Below are positions 44,957 through 52,779 of a stretch of DNA of 64,000 nt, piece after piece. The position numbers and the translations under genes were made by a program. This DNA is from CAWIMX01 sp963792785 (GTDB lineage Bacteria; Acidobacteriota; Vicinamibacteria; Vicinamibacterales; CAVVIG01): NCBI GenBank assembly GCA_963792785.1, contig CAWBXO010000004.1:1240001-1304000 (forward strand), read 5' to 3'. Below the pieces are notes generated by a model. That model saw only the letters and a program-made list of their open reading frames with translations, was not told the DNA's origin and made no database searches. The stretch's first letter is position 1; every line of letters begins with the position of its first letter.

Positions 44957-45724
44957 CTACCGGAGGCATGTGAGGTGCCGCCCGCCGTCGATCGGGATCG
45001 TTTCGCCCGTCATGTTCGCCGCGCGATCTGAGGCGAGAAACAGAATCAAGCTCGCGACTTCATCCGCCTCGCCGGCTCGTCCAAGCGGATGCGTCGTCTT
45101 CGAGCGCTCGAGAAACGACGCATACGCCGCGTCGTCCATGCCGCCGCGCTTGTGCAGGTTCGTCACCGTCACACCGGGGTTCACCGCGTTCACGCGCACG
45201 CCGAACGGCGCCATCTCGAGCGCGGCGCACCGCGTGAGCTGATCCACCGCCGACTTGCTGACGCAGTACGCGAGCACGCCGGGGAATGACCGCAGGCCGT
45301 TCACGCTCGACACGTTCACGATCGAACCCTTCCGCACTTTCAGGTGCGGCGCCGCCGCGCGCATCAGCCGGAACGGCGCGCGCACGTTGATGTTCATCAT
45401 CAGGTCCCACGCCGCGTCTTCGGTCGTCTCGACGGTGCCGGTCCCGATGATGCCGGCCGCGTTCACGAGAATATCGAGGCCGCCGAAGCCGTCGACCGCC
45501 TCGGAGACGACGCGATCGGGCGCGTCCGGATCGGTGAGGTCGGCGCGGCACACGCGCGCGCGGCCGCCGGCTTCGATGATGGCCCGCTCGGCCTGCGCGA
45601 TGGCCGCATCGCTGCGGCCGACCAGCACCACGGAGCCGCCCGCCCGGGCAAAGGCCTCGGCGGTCGCCCGGCCGATGCCACTCGACGCTCCCGTCACGAC
45701 GATTACTTTCTTGGAGAAGGGCAT
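44957..45724 (-). CDS. SDR-family oxidoreductase
   Basis: 255-aa short-chain dehydrogenase/reductase. The NAD(P)-binding TGASSGIG motif is at residues 11-18, NAAG lies near residue 88, a catalytic serine follows in NVSSVNG, and the YCVSK motif carries the catalytic Tyr and Lys. It ends with a standard IPIDGGRHLTC. The classical SDR length supports a complete gene. Substrate cannot be inferred. It starts at ATG 45724; a short GTGCTAG array lies 17 nt upstream. Its TAG stop abuts the TGCATTCC array of the cassette. Confidence 0.93.
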   Translation of the reverse strand: MPFSKKVIVVTGASSGIGRATAEAFARAGGSVVLVGRSDAAIAQAERAIIEAGGRARVCRADLTDPDAPDRVVSEAVDGFGGLDILVNAAGIIGTGTVETTEDAAWDLMMNINVRAPFRLMRAAAPHLKVRKGSIVNVSSVNGLRSFPGVLAYCVSKSAVDQLTRCAALEMAPFGVRVNAVNPGVTVTNLHKRGGMDDAAYASFLERSKTTHPLGRAGEADEVASLILFLASDRAANMTGETIPIDGGRHLTCLR

Positions 45725-45740
45725 GGGACAGTTTAGAACG

Positions 45741-45773
45741 GTGCTAGCGTGCTAGGTGCTAGGTGCTGGGTGC
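45741..45773. repeat. GTGCTAG heptamer array upstream of the SDR gene
   Basis: Four units of GTGCTAG/GTGCTGG lie in the divergent gap between the SDR start (45724) and the VWA gene. This is the only short array in the window that is not next to a stop codon. Confidence 0.75.
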
Positions 45774-45878
45774 ACTGGCACGGGGACGAAATGACCCGGC
45801 TGGCGGTCAAGTTCGGGCGAGTCTGGCCGAAAAGATGGGTAGATGGGGCGGCAAGGGTTTTGCTGCAAGGTACTGATA

Positions 45879-46940
45879 ATGAAGGTGCGCCTGATTGCGG
45901 CCAGCTTGGCGTTCGCTGGGGCCTCCACCGGCCTCCTGGTCGCGGCCGGGCAGCCGCCGGCCCAGGAGCCGGCGCGACCGCCGGGGCTCATCTTCTCGAG
46001 CCGGGTGGACCTGATTAACGTCACGGCCACGGTCTATGACGATGCCGGACAGTTCGTCGAGGGGCTGACTCAGGACGACTTCGTCGTCTACGAGGACGGC
46101 GTTCGCCAGGACGTCACGCAGTTCAGCAACGAGCGCGTGCCGGTGAGCCTCGGCATCGCCGTGGACACGAGCGGCAGCATGGCCGGCGAGAAGATCCACG
46201 CCGCCGAGAGCGCGCTGAACCGGTTCCTCTACGATCTGCTCGGCCCGGACGACGAGATCTTCATCACGGCGTTCAGCGACGAGCCGCGCCTGGCCGAGAG
46301 CTGGACAAGCGACCGGTCGCTCCTGAGCCGCGCCCTCGCGCGGCTGAAGCCGACGGGCGGCACGGCGCTCTACGACGCGGTGGCCCAGGCGGTGCCGACG
46401 GCGATGCGGGGCCAGCACCAGAAGAAGGCCCTCGTGGTGATCTCGGACGGGAACGACACGTCGAGCCGGACGAGGGTGACCGACCTGCGCGAGGCCATCC
46501 GGCAGAGCGAGGTGCTGGTCTACGCGATCGGCATCGACGCCGAGTCGCATCCCGCCGCGGGCACGGGCAGCGCGCCGCCCCGCGGCCCCGAGCCGCCGCG
46601 GACGCCGGTGCCCTTCCCCTTTCCGAGCGACCGCCGGCTGCCGCCGCCCTCCACGCCGCCACCCACCGTCTGGACGTCACCGTCCTCGCCGAGCGAGGAG
46701 CGCGTCAACGTCGCGGCGCTGCGGGACATTACCGACGATAGCGGCGGGCGCACCGAGATCATCCGCGACGCCCGGGATCTGGACCCGGCCACGGCCGGCA
46801 TCGCCGACGAATTGAGCCGCCAGTACTTCCTGGGGTACGACACGGCCACCGGCAAGGACGGCAAGTGGCACGCGATTCGGGTCGAGACCCGCAACCCGGC
46901 CTATCACGTTCGCGCCCGCACGGGGTTCATGGCGAACTAG
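45879..46940 (+). CDS. VWFA-related acidobacterial secreted protein
   Basis: 353-aa exported protein. A signal peptide spans residues 1-25. The region at about 35-85 is the beta-rich segment found in VWFA-related acidobacterial proteins (VDLINVTATVYDDAG; FVVYEDGVRQDV). A von Willebrand A domain follows with the metal-binding DTSGSM motif (MIDAS) and VVISDGNDTS. A Pro-rich insertion (PPRGPEPPRTPVPFPFPSD and on) precedes the C-terminal SRQYFLGYDTATG block. It is a calcium- or magnesium-dependent adhesion or assembly domain in the periplasm. The start is ATG 45879, preferred over an in-frame ATG at 45843 because the signal peptide then begins properly. Confidence 0.88.
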   Translation: MKVRLIAASLAFAGASTGLLVAAGQPPAQEPARPPGLIFSSRVDLINVTATVYDDAGQFVEGLTQDDFVVYEDGVRQDVTQFSNERVPVSLGIAVDTSGSMAGEKIHAAESALNRFLYDLLGPDDEIFITAFSDEPRLAESWTSDRSLLSRALARLKPTGGTALYDAVAQAVPTAMRGQHQKKALVVISDGNDTSSRTRVTDLREAIRQSEVLVYAIGIDAESHPAAGTGSAPPRGPEPPRTPVPFPFPSDRRLPPPSTPPPTVWTSPSSPSEERVNVAALRDITDDSGGRTEIIRDARDLDPATAGIADELSRQYFLGYDTATGKDGKWHAIRVETRNPAYHVRARTGFMAN

Positions 46941-46954
46941 AACTAAGATAGGCC

Positions 46955-47703
46955 GTGTCTCTTCTGGCGACGGCCTTCCTCCTGAGCCTCCTCGGCAGCT
47001 TCGGCGGCGTCATCGTGGCGGCCTCGCTCCTGCTCTTCAGCGACTCGATCCGCAAGCGCATCGTGCCGTGGCTCGTGAGCTACGCGGTCGGCGCGCTGCT
47101 GGGCGTCGCGCTCCTCGATCTGCTGCCCGAGGCGCTGGCCGAGCTGCCGGCCGAGCAGGTGCTCGGGACGCTCCTGGCCGGCATCCTCACCTTCTTCATC
47201 CTCGAGAAGCTGGTGCTGTTCCGCCACTGCCATACGGCGGACTGCGAGGTGCACGACGCGGCCGCCGCGCTCGTCCTGATCGGCGACGGGTTCCACAACT
47301 TCGTGGACGGCGCGATCATCGGCGCCGCGGTCCTCACCAGCGTGCCGCTCGGCATCAACACCGCCATCGCCGTCGCCGCGCACGAGATTCCGCAGGAGGT
47401 CGGCGACATCGGCGATCCTGCTCGCGGCGGGGTACTCGCGAACCCGCGCGCTCGTGCTCAACCTCGTCTCCGGCGCCTCGGGGCTGGTCGGAGCCGTCGG
47501 CGCATTCGGCGCCGGTCACCCTCCTGCCGAACGCTCGCCCGTACGTGCTCGCGTTCTCATCGGCGAGCCTCCTCTACATCGCGATGTCGGATCTCATCCC
47601 GAACCTTCATCGCGGCCAGCTCGACACGAACGGGGCCCGGCAGGTCGTCCTGCTCTGCCTCGGCATCGCCACCATCGTGCTGTTCGGGCGGCTGATCGGA
47701 TAA
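46955..47703 (+). CDS. ZIP-family metal transporter, two apparent +1 frameshifts
   Basis: Divalent-cation (zinc/iron) transporter of the inner membrane. The opening frame gives SLLGSFGGVIVAASLLLF, the His-rich segment HCHTADCEVHDAA and the metal-site helix GDGFHNFVDGAIIGAAV with AVAAHEIPQEVGDI. The sequence then moves to a second frame (LLAAGYSRTRALVLNLVSG) and to a third (VTLLPNARPYVLAFSSASLLYIAMSDLIPNLHRG). Removing one G at about 47410 (ATCGGCGATC) and one C at about 47514 (GGCGCCGGTC) restores a continuous 248-aa protein with eight helices. Such closely spaced restorable indels suggest sequencing error. Neighbouring MbfA-like gene points to metal handling. Confidence 0.85.
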
Positions 47704-47712
47704 GGCGGGCGC

Positions 47713-48852
47713 ATGGCGATCAACGCGAAGAACCTGGCGACCATCCAGATGATGTGGCGGCGCGAGGTCGAGGCCGCGACGACCTACCGGTATCTCGCCG
47801 GGCGGGAAACCGACCCCAACCGCCGCGACATCCTGAACCGCCTGGCCGAGCAGGAAGAGACGCACGCCGCGCGCTGGTCCGAGCGCATCGAAGCCACCAC
47901 CGGCACGGCGCCCGATCCGCAGACCGTGCGCCAGGGCCTGAACTGGTTCGAGCGCATCGCCGACCCGATCGTGATCCTCCAGCGCCTCGAGCAGGAGGAG
48001 AACCGCGCCGAAGAAGAGTACGACGCCCTGATGGCGCGCCTCGCCGATCCGTCCGACCGGAAGATCGCCGAGGAGGCCAAGGACGAAGAGCGCGACCACG
48101 CGGTGATCCTGCGATCGCTCGCGGGCGGCGCCATGCCGTCGCCCCGCCACACGCTCGACCGGATCCTCGGCCGGGAGCGCTGGCACGTGCGGGGCACGGG
48201 CTGGATCGGCGACGCAATCTACGGCGTCAACGACGGCCTCGGCGCCGTCTTCGGCATCGTCTCGGGGATGGCGGGCTACACCGGCGGCAGCGAAGTGGTG
48301 CTGGCCGCCGGCCTGGCCGGCATGGCCGCGAGCGCCCTCTCGATGGGCGCGGGCGCGTACCTCGCGTCGAAGTCGCAGCGCGAGGTGTACGAGGCGGAGG
48401 TCGCGCGCGAGCGGGCCGAAATCGAGGAGGACCCGCACGAGGAGATGGTCGAGCTGGAGCTGTTCTACCAGCTCAAGGGCTTCACGCCCGACGAAGCGCG
48501 GAACATGGCCGAGCGGCTGCAGAAAGACCCGAAGCAGTTCCTGCGGGCGCTCGTGCACGAAGAGCTCGGCCTCGCCGAGGAGACGTTCCCCAACCCGTGG
48601 CGCTCCACGATCTCGGCGGCGCTCTCGACGGCCGTCGGCGGGTTCATCCCGATCATCCCGTTCTTCTTCACCGTGGGCATGCCCGCGGTGATCGCGTCGT
48701 TCACCATCAGCACGATCGCCCACTTCGTCGTCGGCGCCTCGAAGGCGCTCGTCACCGCGCGCCCCTGGTGGGCGACGGGAATCGAGATGACGATCGTCGG
48801 AATCCTCGAAGCCGCCATCACGTACGGCCTCGGCCTCGCGTTCGCGTCCTGA
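47713..48852 (+). CDS. MbfA-like ferritin-VIT1 fusion, probable iron/manganese exporter
   Basis: 379-aa membrane protein. The N-terminal domain (about 1-150) is ferritin/rubrerythrin-like with repeated ExxH/E motifs (EVEAATTYRYLAGRE; EQEETHAARWSERIE; EEENRAEEEYDALM; EERDHAVILRSLAGG). A C-terminal VIT1/CCC1-type domain (about 160-379) follows, with DAIYGVNDGLGAVFGIVSG, a long cytoplasmic hairpin (SKSQREVYEAEVARERAEIEED) and four to five helices. Homologues such as MbfA export iron and protect from peroxide. Start ATG 47713, 9 nt after the ZIP gene, so the two probably form an import/export pair. It is followed by a perfect 11-bp hairpin. Confidence 0.9.
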   Translation: MAINAKNLATIQMMWRREVEAATTYRYLAGRETDPNRRDILNRLAEQEETHAARWSERIEATTGTAPDPQTVRQGLNWFERIADPIVILQRLEQEENRAEEEYDALMARLADPSDRKIAEEAKDEERDHAVILRSLAGGAMPSPRHTLDRILGRERWHVRGTGWIGDAIYGVNDGLGAVFGIVSGMAGYTGGSEVVLAAGLAGMAASALSMGAGAYLASKSQREVYEAEVARERAEIEEDPHEEMVELELFYQLKGFTPDEARNMAERLQKDPKQFLRALVHEELGLAEETFPNPWRSTISAALSTAVGGFIPIIPFFFTVGMPAVIASFTISTIAHFVVGASKALVTARPWWATGIEMTIVGILEAAITYGLGLAFAS

Positions 48853-48857
48853 TTGTC

Positions 48858-48887
48858 GGCGCTTGTCCTCGCGAGCGGACAAGCGCC
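48858..48887. terminator. Strong hairpin after the MbfA-like gene
   Basis: GGCGCTTGTCC (48858-48868) and GGACAAGCGCC (48877-48887) form a perfect 11-bp stem with an 8-nt loop, 5 nt after the stop codon. There is no T-run, so it may act as an mRNA 3' end stabiliser or a weak terminator. Confidence 0.5.
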
Positions 48888-49009
48888 CGCCGATGAGGTC
48901 CTCGAAATCCCTGCGAATGCAGCAGGTTGCCGTCCCGCCGGCCTGGCACCAACCTTGAAATAGACCACCTCGGGTGCCAGCCCGGACGTCGTTCTCATGG
49001 GAGGCAGAT

Positions 49010-49558
49010 ATGCTGCTGAAACGAGTGGGGCTCACGCTGGCGGCGCTCGCGCTCACGGCGGGCGTGGCGGCCGCGCAGGGCCAGCCGAAGAATCTCCAGG
49101 TGCTGAACGCGGTGTCGAACAGCGTGAACACGTACGGCTTCTTCACCATCTTCGACGACGTGCATGCGTCGGTCCACGATGGCGCGGTCACGCTCACGGG
49201 CAAGGTCACGATGCCGTACAAGAGCCGCGACATCGCGAAGCGCGTGAGCAAGCTCGAGGGCGTGACGTCGGTGACGAACGATCTCGGGGTGCTGCCGCTA
49301 TCGTTCCTGGACGACGACCTGCGCTACGGCATCGCGCGCGCGATCTACACCAACCCGAACTTCTGGTACGCGACGACGATGCCCAACCCGCCGATCCATG
49401 TGATCGTGGAGCGCGGGCACGTCACGATCACGGGCGTCGTGACCAACGAGATGGACAAGGCCATCCTGCGGTCGATCGTCGGCCAGTCGAGCGCCTTCTC
49501 GGTGACGCTCGACGTGAAGACCCCCGCCGAGGTCTCGGCCGAGCTCGAGCATGCCTGA
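49010..49558 (+). CDS. Periplasmic BON-domain protein
   Basis: 182-aa protein with a clear signal peptide (MLLKRVGLTLAALALTAGVAAAQG). Two BON-type modules follow: residues about 30-100 (DVHASVHDGAVTLTGKVTMP, SKLEGVTSVTNDLGVLP) and about 105-180 (IHVIVERGHVTITGVVTNEMDKAI). BON domains bind phospholipid or other envelope surfaces, as in OsmY. It probably stabilises the envelope under stress. The start at ATG 49010 has a GGGAGG ribosome-binding site 6 nt upstream; an upstream in-frame start at 48974 is not used because the signal peptide then begins too late. It overlaps the next gene by 8 nt. Confidence 0.9.
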   Translation: MLLKRVGLTLAALALTAGVAAAQGQPKNLQVLNAVSNSVNTYGFFTIFDDVHASVHDGAVTLTGKVTMPYKSRDIAKRVSKLEGVTSVTNDLGVLPLSFLDDDLRYGIARAIYTNPNFWYATTMPNPPIHVIVERGHVTITGVVTNEMDKAILRSIVGQSSAFSVTLDVKTPAEVSAELEHA

Positions 49559-50255
49559 CGAGATCGCCGTTCACGTGGCGCCCGACGCCCGCACGACCGC
49601 GCGTATATATCGCGCGCCCGCCGCGGGCGCCGGCGCCACGCTGATGCTCGCGCACGGCGCCGGCGCGGGCCAGGCGAGCGCGTTCCTCGTGTCGTTCGCG
49701 ACGGCCATCGCCGCGCGCGGCGTCGACGTGGCGACGTTCAACTTCCTCTACACCGAACGCGGGCGCCGGCTGCCCGACCGCGGGCCGGCGCTCGAGGCCT
49801 GCTACCGCGCGGCGATCGAGGCGATTCGCGCCGCCGTGCCGAGCGCGCGGCGCACGCTCGTCATCGGCGGCAAGTCGATGGGCGGCCGCATCGCGACGCA
49901 GGTGGCCGCCGCGGATCCCGTGCTGCCGATCGCCGGCCTCGTGCTCCTCGGCTATCCGCTCCATCCGCCGGGGCGTCCGGAGAAGAGGCGCGACAAGCAC
50001 CTGCCGTCGGTCAACCGTCCGATGCTGTTCGTGCAGGGGACCCGGGACACGTTCGGCACGCCCGCGGAACTGGAACCGCTCCTCGCCACGCTGACGCCAC
50101 GGCCGGCGCTCTACGCCGTCAACGGCGGCGACCATTCGTTCAAGCTGGCCGGGCGCGGCATGGCCGACCCACAGGCGGAGGCCTACGGCCATATCCAGCG
50201 GACGATCACGGATTGGATCGAAGATCTCGCAAGAAGGCGGCCGCCTGCTCGATGA
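49551..50255 (+). CDS. Alpha/beta hydrolase (dienelactone-hydrolase/KANL3-like)
   Basis: 234-aa cytoplasmic alpha/beta-fold hydrolase. The nucleophile elbow is GGKSMGG, the oxyanion region LAHGAGAG, and a late GGDHSFK gives the likely catalytic histidine; FVQGTRDTFG supplies the acid. This arrangement matches the dienelactone-hydrolase-like/KANL3-Tex30 group, whose substrates are mostly unknown. The ATG at 49551 lies within the 3' end of the BON gene. Its own 3' end overlaps the 3' end of a convergent esterase gene by 50 bp, leaving no room for a terminator. Confidence 0.85.
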   Translation: MPDEIAVHVAPDARTTARIYRAPAAGAGATLMLAHGAGAGQASAFLVSFATAIAARGVDVATFNFLYTERGRRLPDRGPALEACYRAAIEAIRAAVPSARRTLVIGGKSMGGRIATQVAAADPVLPIAGLVLLGYPLHPPGRPEKRRDKHLPSVNRPMLFVQGTRDTFGTPAELEPLLATLTPRPALYAVNGGDHSFKLAGRGMADPQAEAYGHIQRTITDWIEDLARRRPPAR

Positions 50256-50865
50256 AGGGCGCGGCCCATTCGTGGCCGGCCTGGAACTCACAGGCCTCGA
50301 GCGCGACGCCGGCCTCGCGCAGGCGCGCGGTGTCGGCGTTGAACTTCTCCGCCGTGTACCAGTGATCGGTCGCGCCGTGGCCGACGAGGATGCGCGGTAT
50401 GCGGGCGAGCGACGCGCGGTCGATCTCCGGCGGGACGTCGCCGCCCAGCGCGACGACCGCCGCCACGGGACGCGGGGAGGCGGCGGCCGCGCGGAACGCC
50501 GTCGCCACACCCTGCGAGAAGCCCGAGAACACGAGCGGCCCGGCCGTCGGCCACTCCCCCGCCACGGCCTCCACGACCGACGCCACATAGGCGAGGTTGT
50601 CCGCGATCGCGTGCTCGCGATCCTCCCGCGTCATCCAGCTCGCGATCACCTGGTTCGTGCGCCGGTGATAGAAGCGATGCAGCCCCTGGACGCCGACGCG
50701 CAGCCAGCCATCGTCGGGGTCGAGCGTCGCCAGCCGGTCCAACGCGATCGCGGCGTTCTCCGCGTAGCCATGGAAGCCGACGAGCAGCGGCCGCGGCTCG
50801 GCGCCGACCGGCGCCGACACGACGTAGCGGCCGTGCGTGCGCGCGGCGATGCTGCGCTCGATCAC
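50206..50865 (-). CDS. Phospholipase/carboxylesterase-type alpha/beta hydrolase
   Basis: 219-aa hydrolase. The nucleophile motif is FSGFSQGVA, LVGFHGYAENA forms the oxyanion loop, VGHGATDHWY contributes the acid and FQAGHEWAAPF the catalytic histidine, all in order for the carboxylesterase (YpfH/EstB-like) family. It probably acts on small acyl esters. The start is GTG 50865, which overlaps the TGA of the ferredoxin-like gene upstream (GTGA). It is the last gene of the PadR-PspC-ferredoxin-esterase operon and its 3' end overlaps the convergent KANL3-like gene. Confidence 0.87.
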   Translation of the reverse strand: MIERSIAARTHGRYVVSAPVGAEPRPLLVGFHGYAENAAIALDRLATLDPDDGWLRVGVQGLHRFYHRRTNQVIASWMTREDREHAIADNLAYVASVVEAVAGEWPTAGPLVFSGFSQGVATAFRAAAASPRPVAAVVALGGDVPPEIDRASLARIPRILVGHGATDHWYTAEKFNADTARLREAGVALEACEFQAGHEWAAPFIEQAAAFLRDLRSNP

Positions 50866-51224
50866 GGCAGGGGCCGTTCGGTGATGAGGAGGTCCGCGAC
50901 CGGGCGTCCGCCGATCAGGTGCTCCTGGATAATCCGCTCGAGCGCCGCCGGATCGCAGCCCGCGTACCACGTGCCTTCGGGATAGACGACGGCGATCGGG
51001 CCGCCCTCGCAGATCCGGAGGCAGTTCGCCTTCGTGCGGAGGATCCCGCCCTGCTCGCAGAGGCCGAGTGCCTTCAGCCGCCGCTTCAGGTAGTCCCACG
51101 CCTCGAGGCCCTGCTCCTTCGAGCAGCACTTCGGCGTGGTCTGGTCGGCGCAGAGGAAGATGTGCCGGCGCGCCGCGGGCACGCCGATGCCGGCGGCGAT
51201 GTCAGCCAGCGCCTTCGCGCTCAC
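50862..51224 (-). CDS. Thioredoxin-like [2Fe-2S] ferredoxin domain protein
   Basis: 120-aa small iron-sulphur protein. The thioredoxin-like [2Fe-2S] cluster ligands appear as CADQTTPKCCSK near residue 25 and CLRICEGGPIAVVYPEG near residue 70, the pattern of the Shethna-type/NuoE-like (2Fe-2S) ferredoxins encoded as stand-alone proteins. A role in electron transfer is expected, partner unknown. The GTG start at 51224 overlaps the PspC-gene stop (GTGA). It is tied in a translationally coupled chain with the genes on both sides. Confidence 0.88.
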   Translation of the reverse strand: MSAKALADIAAGIGVPAARRHIFLCADQTTPKCCSKEQGLEAWDYLKRRLKALGLCEQGGILRTKANCLRICEGGPIAVVYPEGTWYAGCDPAALERIIQEHLIGGRPVADLLITERPLP

Positions 51225-52378
51225 AGCGAGTTCGTCCAGTCCCGGATCAGGCCCGGCAGGGTGCGCACGAAGTCACGGAACTCGGGCATGTAGGTGTACG
51301 CGAGCCAGAAGAACAGGATGAGGAAGCCGATGCGCATCAGCCCGCCCCAGAACGCCAGCCAGCCGTAATGATACCGCCCGTACGAGCGCAGCATGGTGTG
51401 CCGGCCGATGATGAGCGGCGTCACGATCATCTGGTAGAGGAGAAAGATCCCGAGCATGCCGGCCCACAGCGGAATGCCCGCGGGCAGCGACCAGCCGAAG
51501 ACGAGGCCGCGGGTGCCGAGCGAGATGAGCGACCACACGAGCACGAAGAAGAGCGCCGCGCTGAGCACGGCCACGATCGGCACGAGGATCCCGGCGAGCA
51601 CCTGCATCCCGTAGCGGGGCTGGTGCTCCACGTTCTCGGCCCACCACCGCGACGGCCCGTACACCGCGCCGCGCATCCGCGACCGCCACTCGCGGTGCTG
51701 CCGCCGCCAGCGCTGGCGCCACTCGCGCCGCGAGGCGTGGCGATCGGCGAAGTCGCTGTAGTGCCGCTTGGCATCGTCGACGAGATCCTTTGCGCTGAAC
51801 GGCCGGCCGCGCGCGGCCGCGCGCTCCTCGGACGTGTCCGCGTACGGGATCACGAACATCAGGATCGCGTACGCGAGGATCCACGCGCCCTTCGTGACGA
51901 GCGCGAGCAGCACGAAGACGACGCGCACGATGGTGACGTCGACGCCGAGGTAGGCGGCGATCCCGGCGCAGACGCCGCTCAGCATGGCTTCGTCGTGCAG
52001 CTGGTAGAGACGCTTGTGGGCCTGGCCCGCGTCGCCCGCCGCGCCGGCCGGGGCCGAACGCGCGGCGCCGGCGCCCGCGCCCGCCTGTGACTGGCCCTCC
52101 TGGTGCGCCGCGCCGTCGGCCGGCGGCTCGGCCACCGGGCCCATCTCCTCGAGGATCTGGCGCACTTCGGCGGCGTTCACGACTGACTTGTTCGCGCCGA
52201 GATAGCGCTGGCACTTCTCGGCGATCGCCTGCTCGAGGTCGCTCATGATCTCGGCGAGGTCCGGGTTGTCCTTGAGCTGCGCCGCCGACCGCTCGAGGTA
52301 CGCGACGAGGGCGGCGTAGGCGTCCTCGTCGAGCTGGTAGGCGTTGCCGTTCAGGTTGATCGTGATGACTTTCTGCAT
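51221..52378 (-). CDS. PspC-domain membrane protein
   Basis: 385-aa protein. The N-terminal segment (about 1-100) is cytoplasmic with an AEIMSDLEQAIAEKCQRYL helix. The linker is Ala/Gly-rich. The PspC domain (about 120-180) shows KRLYQLHDEAMLSGVCAGIAAYLGVDVTIVRVVFVLLAL, followed by further helices at about 260-370. PspC-type proteins sense envelope stress or help control phage-shock responses. It begins at ATG 52378, 2 nt after the PadR-gene stop, an arrangement of PadR and PspC that recurs in bacteria, so PadR likely represses the whole operon. Confidence 0.9.
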   Translation of the reverse strand: MQKVITINLNGNAYQLDEDAYAALVAYLERSAAQLKDNPDLAEIMSDLEQAIAEKCQRYLGANKSVVNAAEVRQILEEMGPVAEPPADGAAHQEGQSQAGAGAGAARSAPAGAAGDAGQAHKRLYQLHDEAMLSGVCAGIAAYLGVDVTIVRVVFVLLALVTKGAWILAYAILMFVIPYADTSEERAAARGRPFSAKDLVDDAKRHYSDFADRHASRREWRQRWRRQHREWRSRMRGAVYGPSRWWAENVEHQPRYGMQVLAGILVPIVAVLSAALFFVLVWSLISLGTRGLVFGWSLPAGIPLWAGMLGIFLLYQMIVTPLIIGRHTMLRSYGRYHYGWLAFWGGLMRIGFLILFFWLAYTYMPEFRDFVRTLPGLIRDWTNSL

Positions 52379-52380
52379 GG

Positions 52381-52710
52381 CTATCGTCCCACCTGCGTGA
52401 TCGTCGCGTTGATGGTCTGCCAGTAGTCGTCGAGCTCGGCGAGATGCGCGCGGCCTTTCGCGGTGAGCTCGTAGTACTTGCGCGGCGGCCCGGCGTCGGA
52501 CTCGCGCCATTCGTAGTCGACGAGACCGTCGCGGCGCAGCTTGCTCAGGAGCGGATAGAGCGTGCCTTCCTGCGTGGCGAACTCGGTCGCGCTGAGGCGC
52601 GCGAGCATGTCGGCGACGTAGACCTTGTCGCCGGCGACGATCCGGAGGATCACGAATTCCAGGAGTCCTTTGCGGATCGCGGCGAATTTTTCGGTGATGG
52701 GCGTGGTCAC
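52381..52710 (-). CDS. PadR-family transcriptional repressor
   Basis: 109-aa DNA-binding protein with the PadR winged-helix signature: GLLEFVILRIVAGDKVYVADMLARL, EFATQEGTLYPLLSKLRRDGLVDYEW and KYYELTAKGRAHL. It starts at GTG 52710. Upstream lies TTGACA (52758-52753) with a TACCTT -10 (52735-52730) at 17-nt spacing, and the -10 sits inside a perfect palindrome GCTACCTT-N8-AAGGTAGC. This is the expected arrangement for autorepression of the PadR-PspC-ferredoxin-esterase operon. The inducer is unknown. Confidence 0.93.
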   Translation of the reverse strand: MTTPITEKFAAIRKGLLEFVILRIVAGDKVYVADMLARLSATEFATQEGTLYPLLSKLRRDGLVDYEWRESDAGPPRKYYELTAKGRAHLAELDDYWQTINATITQVGR

Positions 52711-52713
52711 CAA

Positions 52714-52758
52714 GCTACCTTTTTCAGACAAGGTAGCAGCGATTGCCAAGGCTGTCAA
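52714..52758 (-). promoter_or_regulatory. PadR operon promoter with an embedded operator palindrome
   Basis: Minus-strand TTGACA (52758-52753), a 17-nt spacer and TACCTT (52735-52730) form the promoter. A 24-bp perfect inverted repeat, GCTACCTT-N8-AAGGTAGC (52714-52737), overlaps the -10 and the start region up to 4 nt from the GTG. The spacing and arm type are typical of PadR operators. Confidence 0.65.
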
Positions 52759-52779
52759 GGCGTATGATGAGAGCATCCG

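Larger units (their letters stand above)
44114..44960. mobile_element. AT-richer cassette bounded by inverted TGCATTCC arrays
   Basis: The whole 840-bp gap between the convergent methyltransferase and SDR genes. The left end (44117-44135) has AATGCAGG units and the right end (44909-44956) has six TGCATTCC units, their reverse complement. Each touches the neighbouring stop codon. The interior is less GC-rich than its surroundings (44161-44220 has 32 G/C of 60) and holds two related small membrane-protein frames on the minus strand. No transposase is present. It may be a passively mobilised cassette; mobility itself is an inference. Confidence 0.55.

Noticed and set aside
48940..48960. Possible sigma-54 promoter (TGGCAC-N5-TTGA) before the BON gene
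   Set aside because: The -12 GC is replaced by GA, so the essential element is missing; not supported despite the NtrC-type regulator in the window.
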